12,482 bases of DNA, from assembly GCA_021848765.1 (NCBI GenBank), contig JAJZTU010000072.1:1-12482 (forward strand). Reading direction: 5' to 3'. The notes under the pieces were generated by a model. It was not told where the DNA came from and ran no database searches. It worked only from the letters and a program-made list of their open reading frames with translations. Origin of the DNA: Bacillota bacterium (GTDB taxonomy: Bacteria; Bacillota; GCA-003054495; Carboxydocellales; JAJZTU01). Below are positions 7,021-12,482 of the stretch, piece by piece. The stretch's first letter is position 1. The number at the start of each line of letters is the position of its first letter. The position numbers and the translations under genes are program-made.

Positions 7021-7872
7021 GTGGCGCTTTCCGCTAAATATAGCCGGCTGCAGGAGATACTTCGGGAAATGGGCAAAGTGGTGGTAGCTTACTCGGGAGG
7101 AGTTGACAGCACCTTTCTACTAAAGGTGGCCTGGGATGTCTTAGGAGACAAAGCCCTGGGTGTAATGGGGATCTCTGAAACCGTACCCGGTGATCAAATA
7201 GTTGAGGCCCGAAAGTTGGCCGGGGATATGGGAGTTCCCTTTCTAACTGTGAATACTGAGGAGTTCAGCCAGGAAGAGTTTGTCAGCAACCCGAAAAACA
7301 GGTGTTTTTACTGTAAAAGCGAGTTGTTCGGGAAACTTTGGCAGGTGGCCAAAGAGCATAGTATTGACTTCGTTTTGGATGGCTGTAATGCCGATGACGC
7401 CGGAGATTACCGGCCCGGAATGGAAGCCGGAAGATTACTGAAAGTACGCAGTCCGCTGCTGGAGGCAGGGATGAGCAAAGCTGACATTCGTGCCGTGTCC
7501 CGTCAATTAGGCTTGCCAACCTGGGACAGACCGGCATCGCCCTGCCTGTCCTCCCGGTTTCCCTACGGTACCAGGATCACCGGAGACGGGTTGACAAAAG
7601 TGGAAAAAGCGGAGAAATACCTCAAAAACCTTGGTTTTTTTCAGGTGCGGGCCAGGTATCATGAAAAGATTCTCCGCATTGAGGTTGACCGGGACAATAT
7701 GGGTAAGCTGTTGGAAGCTGCCGGGCAAGTAGTCGGTTATATGAAGAGCATCGGTTTTGCCTATGTGACCCTTGACCTGGCCGGTTTCCGTACAGGGAGT
7801 TTAAATGAAGTGCTGAAATTTGAAGTTGAACACAAAGTAAAAAGGGGTTTTGCAAATGGAACAGCAAATTAG
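7021..7872 (+). CDS. larE: LarE, ATP-dependent sulfur insertase for nickel-pincer nucleotide cofactor
   Basis: 283 residues from GTG 7021, with AGGAGG at 7008-7013. The PP-loop SGGVDST (25-31) binds ATP. The LarE signature PCLSSRFPYGTRIT places the sulfur-donor cysteine at C175, and YVTLDLAGFRTGSLN near the end is typical. LarE activates a pyridinium dicarboxylate mononucleotide carboxylate with ATP and adds sulfur, a step in making the Ni-pincer cofactor of lactate racemase and related enzymes. This copy also has C95-x2-C98 (RCFYCK), which as I recall is missing in the Lactobacillus enzyme that sacrifices its own cysteine. Three such cysteines suit the [4Fe-4S]-dependent type that can turn over with free sulfide. 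The partners LarB and LarC are not in the window. The last 17 bases overlap mftA, so the two genes are translationally coupled. Confidence 0.93.
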   Translation: MALSAKYSRLQEILREMGKVVVAYSGGVDSTFLLKVAWDVLGDKALGVMGISETVPGDQIVEARKLAGDMGVPFLTVNTEEFSQEEFVSNPKNRCFYCKSELFGKLWQVAKEHSIDFVLDGCNADDAGDYRPGMEAGRLLKVRSPLLEAGMSKADIRAVSRQLGLPTWDRPASPCLSSRFPYGTRITGDGLTKVEKAEKYLKNLGFFQVRARYHEKILRIEVDRDNMGKLLEAAGQVVGYMKSIGFAYVTLDLAGFRTGSLNEVLKFEVEHKVKRGFANGTAN

Positions 7873-8026
7873 CATGGAACACCAGGCAGGCCCGGAAGTG
7901 CCGCAGCCGGTACCGGCGGCAATGCCTCCGGCAGTACCGCAGGAAGTTTGGCTTGCTGAGCCTCTGATTCTGGAGGATGTGATTATAGAAACACTGGCGA
8001 TTGACGGAATTTGCGGTGTTTACTAA
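7856..8026 (+). CDS. mftA: Mycofactocin precursor peptide MftA
   Basis: A 56-residue peptide from ATG 7856, with AAAGGGG at 7841-7847. It overlaps the end of larE by 17 bases in another frame and is shorter than common gene-calling limits. The C-terminus LAIDGICGVY matches the mycofactocin core (IDGMCGVY), with Ile in place of Met. In the known pathway MftC oxidatively decarboxylates the terminal Tyr and links it to the adjacent Val; after proteolysis this Val-Tyr pair becomes the redox-active cofactor. The segment VWLAEPLILEDVIIETLAI before the core would be the leader bound by MftB. The N-terminal 30 residues are rich in Pro and Ala, an extension compared with the roughly 30-residue actinobacterial peptides. 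An in-frame ATG at 7874 would give 50 residues but lacks a ribosome binding site. Confidence 0.95.
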   Translation: MEQQISMEHQAGPEVPQPVPAAMPPAVPQEVWLAEPLILEDVIIETLAIDGICGVY

Positions 8027-8046
8027 ATAAGAGGAGGATTGCATCG

Positions 8047-8850
8047 ATGGGAAAACTGGACGGAAAAGTAGCTTTTATTACCGGGGCGGCCAGGGGCCAG
8101 GGCCGGGCTGCAGCCCTGGCTATGGCAGCGGAAGGCGCTGATATTGCCTGCTTCGACGTATGTAAAAACCTTGATTATCCTTACTATGACCTTTCCTCAA
8201 AGGAGGATCTGGAAACAACGGTTGCTGAAATTGAAGCTTTGGGCAGAAAGGCCCTGGCCCTGTCCGGGGATGTACGGAACCTTGCTGAAATTAAGGCTGC
8301 AGTGGATGAGACTATCAGTACTTTGGGGAATATTGACATCCTGGTCAATAACGCCGGTATTGCAGGGTTGGGTGCTGCCCATGAACTCAAAGAAGAAGAA
8401 TGGGATGCCATGCTGGACATCAACCTGAAAGGAGTCTGGCTCTGCTGCAAGGCTGTGATTCCCCATATGATCGGCAGGCAAAGCGGAATAATCATCAGTT
8501 ATTCTTCGGTGGCCGGAGTTAAAGGCCTGCCGTTTGCCATCCATTACACCTGTGCCAAATGGGGTGTAATCGGCCTTACCAAGACGTTGGCCCAGGAGCT
8601 TGCTCCTTATAAAATCCGGGTCAACAGCATCAGTCCCGGTACTTGTGACACCGGCATGGTCGTCGGTCTGGCTGAGGAGATGGGCATGGAACACGAAGAA
8701 GCGGCCAAGGAACTGACCTCAGGCCATCTCATCTGTCAGTTGATTCCGCCGGAAGCTACCGCTGCTGCCGCTTTATGGCTGGCCTCGGATGATTCCCGGT
8801 ACGTGACCGGGCATAACCTGCTGGTCGACGGTGGTTGGTCCAGTACCTAA
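8047..8850 (+). CDS. Mycofactocin-type short-chain dehydrogenase/reductase
   Basis: 267 residues from ATG 8047, after GAGGAGG at 8031-8037; the longer in-frame extension to TTG 8011 runs through mftA and is rejected. It is a classical SDR: nucleotide loop TGAARGQG (12-19), NNAG (101-104), N126, S154, Y167 and K171. The stretch DVCKNLDYPYYDLSSKEDL (37-55) after the second strand is the extra loop typical of mycofactocin-linked SDRs. In those enzymes, studied as nicotinoproteins, the loop helps hold NAD(H) so tightly that it cannot exchange, and an external acceptor, mycofactocin, is needed. The substrate is probably an alcohol, but it cannot be read from the sequence. The gene lies between mftA and mftB, which strongly supports dependence on the cofactor. 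Confidence 0.93.
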   Translation: MGKLDGKVAFITGAARGQGRAAALAMAAEGADIACFDVCKNLDYPYYDLSSKEDLETTVAEIEALGRKALALSGDVRNLAEIKAAVDETISTLGNIDILVNNAGIAGLGAAHELKEEEWDAMLDINLKGVWLCCKAVIPHMIGRQSGIIISYSSVAGVKGLPFAIHYTCAKWGVIGLTKTLAQELAPYKIRVNSISPGTCDTGMVVGLAEEMGMEHEEAAKELTSGHLICQLIPPEATAAAALWLASDDSRYVTGHNLLVDGGWSST

Positions 8851-8870
8851 GCGGAAGAGGGTGCTGAATT

Positions 8871-9146
8871 GTGAATCTGGATAGCCGTTATGCGGTGCAA
8901 GCAGGGATCAGGTTCCGGTACGAAGATTTTGGCGGTATTGTGTACCGGCGCAGTGACGACCGGCTCTATATTCTAAACTCTCATCTGGCTGTCGACCTCC
9001 TGTACGGGGCGGGGACCGGAAAAGTACGTGACATCGCAGCAAAGGCCGGGGCGGATTTGCCAAATCAGCAGGCAGCAGGGGAGCACATCCTGAAGCTCCT
9101 GGGTTACCTGGAGGAGTTGGGACTGGTTTATGAACTGGAACATTGA
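8871..9146 (+). CDS. mftB: MftB, mycofactocin RiPP recognition chaperone
   Basis: 91 residues from GTG 8871, with GGAAGAGGG at 8853-8861. It is a PqqD-like fold: a beta-rich first half (FRYEDFGGIVYRRSDDRLY), then helices ending in LGYLEELGLVYEL. MftB binds the leader of MftA and presents it to the radical-SAM enzyme MftC. The length and order (directly before mftC, 17-base overlap) are as usual for the family. The 20-base gap after the SDR gene places it in the same operon. Confidence 0.92.
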   Translation: MNLDSRYAVQAGIRFRYEDFGGIVYRRSDDRLYILNSHLAVDLLYGAGTGKVRDIAAKAGADLPNQQAAGEHILKLLGYLEELGLVYELEH

Positions 9147-10149
9147 GAACACGCGACTTTGGGCGCCCATCTGTCTGACCTGGCAGCTCACGGGCAGATG
9201 TAACCTGCGCTGTATCCACTGCCTGGCTGACAGCCGAGATGAAAGCCTTAATGAATTGGAAATGGACGAAATCCGGGATTTCCTGGACGACCTGGCAGAC
9301 ATGAAGGTGTTCTACATTAATGTGGGGGGCGGGGAACCCCTGCTGCACACCTACTTCTTTGAAATTATGGACTATGCTGCCGCCAAAGGTATTTATGTTC
9401 AATTCAGTACCAACGGAACCCTCATTGACAGTGTTGTGGCCACCGGGGTAGCCAAACGGGGACTGCGGGTGCAGGTCAGTCTGGATGGCTGGCAGCCGGC
9501 AATTAACGATCCTGTCCGCGGAGTGGGGACTTTTCATAAAGCAGTGAATGCAATCCGGCTCCTGCGGGAGAGGAATGTGGAAGTGGCAGTGAATTGTGTG
9601 GTGACAGGATCAACAGTAGCCGGGTTAAATGAAATGCTCGAACTGGCAACATCCTATGGGGCCGGCTTGAGGTTATCCAGGTTGCGTCCCTCCGGCCGCG
9701 CCCAGGACAAGTGGCAGGAACTGGCTCCCTCCCGGGAACAGTACCTGAAGCTTTACCACTGGCTAAAAAAACATCCGGAAGTCAAAACAGGGGATTCATT
9801 CTTCTTTCTGTCCTCACTGGGGGCGCCCTTGCCAGGACTGAGCTATTGCGGGGCGGGTAGGTTGACCTGTTCCGTAGACCCGCAAGGTTTTGTTTTTCCA
9901 TGTCCGTTTACAATCCATTCCACCATGGTCGCCGGCAATATCAGGGAAAAGCCATTGTCAGAACTTTGGCAAGAAGCTAAATTGTTCACCCGGCTGCGAA
10001 CCGCTAAACCGGAGGCCTGTACAGCTTGCCCAACTTACCAAAACTGCCGCGGCGGCTGCCGGGGTGCCTCTTTTCTGGCATATGGCAACTGGAACAGGGC
10101 TGACCCTGAATGTGTAAGGGGAGAAAATAATGGTAAAGTCTCAGTATGA
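9130..10149 (+). CDS. mftC: MftC, mycofactocin radical SAM maturase with SPASM domain
   Basis: 339 residues from ATG 9130. The radical-SAM cluster motif is C24-x3-C28-x2-C31 (CNLRCIHC), with GGGEP at 66-70 for SAM binding. The C-terminal SPASM part carries eight cysteines (C240, C247, C258, C297, C300, C306, C310, C328), enough for two auxiliary [4Fe-4S] clusters. The enzyme converts the C-terminal Val-Tyr of MftA in two steps: oxidative decarboxylation of Tyr, then carbon-carbon bond formation with Val. All residues needed appear intact. It overlaps mftB by 17 bases and the following flavoenzyme gene by 20, which shows tight translational coupling. Confidence 0.96.
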   Translation: MNWNIENTRLWAPICLTWQLTGRCNLRCIHCLADSRDESLNELEMDEIRDFLDDLADMKVFYINVGGGEPLLHTYFFEIMDYAAAKGIYVQFSTNGTLIDSVVATGVAKRGLRVQVSLDGWQPAINDPVRGVGTFHKAVNAIRLLRERNVEVAVNCVVTGSTVAGLNEMLELATSYGAGLRLSRLRPSGRAQDKWQELAPSREQYLKLYHWLKKHPEVKTGDSFFFLSSLGAPLPGLSYCGAGRLTCSVDPQGFVFPCPFTIHSTMVAGNIREKPLSELWQEAKLFTRLRTAKPEACTACPTYQNCRGGCRGASFLAYGNWNRADPECVRGENNGKVSV

Positions 10150-12079
10150 AAAACTTATGTCTAAAATAAGCGTCGGAAGCTTGGAACTGCCGAACCGGAT
10201 AGTTTTCGGTTCCCATCCGACTAATTTTGCTAAAAACAACAAACTTACTGACCAGCATGTTGCCTATTACCGTGAGCGGGCTAAGGGCGGAGCCGGGATG
10301 ATCGTTCTGGAAGAACAACTGGTCCATCCGTCCGACCTGCCCTATGAAAAAGCCCTCTTTGGCTATGTAGAGGATATCATTGCGGGATACCGCCAGGTTG
10401 CCCTGGCAATTCACCAGTACGGGACTGTGGTTCTGGCCCAGTTCAACCACAGTGGTATGCAGTCCGAAGGCAGTACGGCCATGCGCGAACTATGGGCCCC
10501 CAGTGCGGTTCCTGATGTGGTCTCCCGGGAAGTCCCGAAGGCCATGGAAGAAAGCGATATCAGGGAGGTTGTGGACGGGTTTGCCAAGGTAGCAGGTCAT
10601 GTGGTTGAAGGCGGGCTTGACGGGGTTGAGATAAACGCTGCCCAATTCTCTCTGGTCAGGCAATTCATGTCACCTTTGACCAACCACAGAGCAGACAATT
10701 ACGGCGGTGACCTGGCTAACCGGTTGCGTTTTTGTATAGAAATTCTTCAAGCCGTCCGGGAGGTGCTGGGAAAAGACCGGCTGCTGGGCGTCAGGCTTTG
10801 CGGCGACGAGTTTGCACCCTGGGGTGGACTGACTCCGCAAGATGCAGTGGCAATTGCCCGGGAACTGGAAAAATTAAAGGTCCTGGATTACATTAACGTT
10901 TCGGTAGGCAGTCTCTATTCACTGCATCTTTCCATGGCTACTCATTATAGCGAACCGGGCCTTGCGGTGGATGCCGCCGCCAGGATTAAAGCAGCAGTTG
11001 AGTTACCGGTTTTTGCGGAAGGACGGATTCACCGGCCGGAATACGCGGCCAGGATTATCAGGGAAGGGTTAATCGACGGAGTGTATATGAACAGGGCGCT
11101 CATCTGTGACCCCGAGCTCCCTGCCAAACTGACAACTGCTGAGGATGAGCGGGTGCGGGAATGTCTTTCCTGTAACCAGGGCTGTCAGGTCCGCCGCAGC
11201 ATGGGAAAACCCCTCTCCTGTATCCTGAACCCGTTGGCCGGGGTAGAGTCTAAAGAAGGGCTAGTAAAAATAGAGCAGGTCCCCGTACCCAAAAAGGTTC
11301 TTGTTGTGGGTGGCGGTCCGGCCGGTATGGAAGCGGCCAGGGTTGCGGCCATCCGCGGACACCGGGTTACCCTTTGGGAGTTCGAGACTGCTTTGGGTGG
11401 TGAGCTGGCAGCAAGTGCTGCCACCGGTGAGGTCTACGCAGTTCTGGAAACATGGAAAAAGGAACTGGCCGCGGAAAAGGTCCAAGTAGTCACCGGTAAG
11501 CATTGTAAGCCGGAGGATGTCCTGGCTGAAGGAATTGATGTGCTTGTCCTGGCAACCGGTTCAAAAACGGTTGAACCCGTTCTGCCTGTGGAAGGTTGCC
11601 CAAAGAAGCCGGCCCGGGATGTGGTTAAAAATCCCGTTGATACGGGGCAAACCATCTTGTTTTGGGATGAGATCGGTGACCAGCTGATGCTCAGGGCAGT
11701 GGAAAAGCTTCTGGGAGCGGGAAACAAAATGTATTTTGTTACCCCGGACCTATTCGCGGGGAACAAACTGGCCGGCACAATGGAGCTTTCTGTATTGAAC
11801 CGGCATTTGATGTCCGGGCCAACAGAAATTCATACCAGTGCGAAGGTTAAAGAAATCAACGCTAGGCAGGCAGTCATCGAAAACAGGTTCAGCGGCAAGA
11901 CTCTGACCCTGACCGGGATCGATACCTTTGTTTACAACTGCTGGCCCAAGCCTAATGACAGTCTGTACCTGTCTCTAAAAGGTGAAGTCAAAGAAATTTA
12001 CCGGGTGGGGGATTGCCTGGCGCCCAGGGGTATTGGACCGGCGGTGAGAGAAGGGTATCTGGCAGGCAGAAGTATCTAG
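10130..12079 (+). CDS. Mycofactocin-system FadH/OYE-family flavoenzyme (first of two)
   Basis: 649 residues from ATG 10130, with AAGGGGAG seven bases upstream. It has the three-part layout of 2,4-dienoyl-CoA reductase: an FMN-binding TIM barrel (1-335), a [4Fe-4S] loop C345-x2-C348-x3-C352-x11-C364, and an FAD/NAD(P) domain with GGGPAGMEAAR (394-404). In FadH relatives electrons run from NAD(P)H via FAD and Fe-S to FMN. The usual active-site stretch of the barrel (H-G-A-H-G-Y in many OYE proteins; Tyr is the proton donor in FadH) reads NAAQFS (169-174) here, so the tyrosine position is Ser. It may not act as an ordinary ene-reductase. Its place in the mft operon suggests it passes electrons to or from mycofactocin; the direction is unknown. 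Confidence 0.9.
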   Translation: MVKSQYEKLMSKISVGSLELPNRIVFGSHPTNFAKNNKLTDQHVAYYRERAKGGAGMIVLEEQLVHPSDLPYEKALFGYVEDIIAGYRQVALAIHQYGTVVLAQFNHSGMQSEGSTAMRELWAPSAVPDVVSREVPKAMEESDIREVVDGFAKVAGHVVEGGLDGVEINAAQFSLVRQFMSPLTNHRADNYGGDLANRLRFCIEILQAVREVLGKDRLLGVRLCGDEFAPWGGLTPQDAVAIARELEKLKVLDYINVSVGSLYSLHLSMATHYSEPGLAVDAAARIKAAVELPVFAEGRIHRPEYAARIIREGLIDGVYMNRALICDPELPAKLTTAEDERVRECLSCNQGCQVRRSMGKPLSCILNPLAGVESKEGLVKIEQVPVPKKVLVVGGGPAGMEAARVAAIRGHRVTLWEFETALGGELAASAATGEVYAVLETWKKELAAEKVQVVTGKHCKPEDVLAEGIDVLVLATGSKTVEPVLPVEGCPKKPARDVVKNPVDTGQTILFWDEIGDQLMLRAVEKLLGAGNKMYFVTPDLFAGNKLAGTMELSVLNRHLMSGPTEIHTSAKVKEINARQAVIENRFSGKTLTLTGIDTFVYNCWPKPNDSLYLSLKGEVKEIYRVGDCLAPRGIGPAVREGYLAGRSI

Positions 12080-12097
12080 CAAAGGGGTTGTTGAAAT

Positions 12098-12482
12098 TTG
12101 AATGCAGAATACCGGTATCTTTTCTCCCCGGTCCGCGTCGGGCCGGTAACACTTAAGAACCGGATAGTTTTTCCGGCCCACCTTACCAACCATGCAGTAC
12201 ATAACCTGCCTACTTCCCGCCATGCCTATTATTACGGGGAAAGGGCACGGGGAGGAGCAGGATTAATCATAACCGAGGAGCAGTCGGTGCACCCGACCGA
12301 CTTGGCTTATGAAAAACTCATCGATGCTTTTGACCCCAGAGTAATACCGGGATACAGGCAGATTACCTATGAAGTCCACCGTCACGGCGGGAAAATCTTT
12401 GCTCAGCTAAACCACAACGGGCAGCAAGCATCCAGCGCATTTTCCAGGTTACCTGTCTGGGGTCCTTCCAGCATTCCCGACC
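12098..12482 (+). CDS. Second FadH/OYE-family flavoenzyme, N-terminal part (cut by window end)
   Basis: The start must be TTG 12098: an in-frame TGA lies at 12092, AAGGGG (12082-12087) is suitably spaced, and no ATG occurs in frame in the window. About 128 residues are visible, all from the FMN barrel. It resembles the upstream flavoenzyme closely (shared features include LKNRIVF against LPNRIVF, TEEQSVHPTDLAYEK against LEEQLVHPSDLPYEK, and AQLNHNG against AQFNHSG). It is therefore a tandem paralogue, as in Firmicute mycofactocin loci that carry two FadH/OYE proteins. The Fe-S and FAD parts would lie outside the window. The non-ATG start on a short gap suggests lower or coupled expression. 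Confidence 0.9.
   Translation, partial: MNAEYRYLFSPVRVGPVTLKNRIVFPAHLTNHAVHNLPTSRHAYYYGERARGGAGLIITEEQSVHPTDLAYEKLIDAFDPRVIPGYRQITYEVHRHGGKIFAQLNHNGQQASSAFSRLPVWGPSSIPD

Noticed and set aside
8011..8046. Extended start of the SDR at TTG 8011
   Set aside because: It runs through the conserved 3' end of mftA and has no ribosome binding site; ATG 8047 follows GAGGAGG and fits the family N-terminus.
8197..8694. Long antisense open frames opposite the SDR, OYE and DUF362 genes
   Set aside because: They are shadows of strongly conserved + strand genes, lack ribosome binding sites and resemble no protein family.

Overview
The window reads as a chromosomal accessory cluster from an anaerobic Firmicute. 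The closest fit is a Desulfotomaculum/Pelotomaculum-type member of the Clostridia. Reasons: strong AGGAGG-type ribosome binding sites, GTG and TTG starts, roughly half G+C by eye, many oxygen-sensitive Fe-S and radical-SAM proteins, and a mycofactocin locus with two FadH/OYE-type flavoenzymes, an arrangement I associate with that group. The organism assignment is inference. All genes lie on the + strand.

Region 1 (1-2283) holds a two-component pair: the 3' part of a PAS/HisKA histidine kinase, then a complete NtrC-type response regulator that should activate sigma-54 RNA polymerase. Region 2 (2284-2602) is a well-formed control region. It has two tandem TTTGTCC-N5-GGACAAA dyads whose centres are 21 bp apart, a strong intrinsic terminator for the regulator operon, and a -24/-12 sigma-54 promoter with exact GG-N10-GC spacing. 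The regulator therefore probably switches on the genes that follow.

Region 3 (2603-7872) encodes two DUF362/ferredoxin proteins of different cysteine pattern, an Mrp/ApbC-type Fe-S cluster carrier ATPase with a histidine-rich loop, two small proteins I do not recognise, and LarE, the sulfur insertase of nickel-pincer cofactor synthesis. This LarE has the three-cysteine pattern.

Region 4 (7856-12482) is a mycofactocin locus. The 56-residue precursor MftA ends in IDGICGVY; it overlaps the end of larE and lies below the length that ordinary gene calling keeps. It is followed by a mycofactocin-type short-chain dehydrogenase, MftB (the RiPP recognition chaperone), MftC (radical SAM/SPASM), and two tandem FadH/OYE-family flavoenzymes, the second cut by the window end. 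MftD, MftE and MftF are not seen here.

Taken together, the layout suggests a signal-controlled redox module. A peptide-derived redox cofactor is made from MftA and would shuttle electrons between a bound-NAD(H) dehydrogenase and the flavoenzymes. The upstream genes supply Fe-S and possibly nickel-related functions. The mycofactocin part is a known system. What seems new or little described is its translational coupling to larE, the His-rich Mrp, the DUF362 pair and the dedicated sigma-54 switch.
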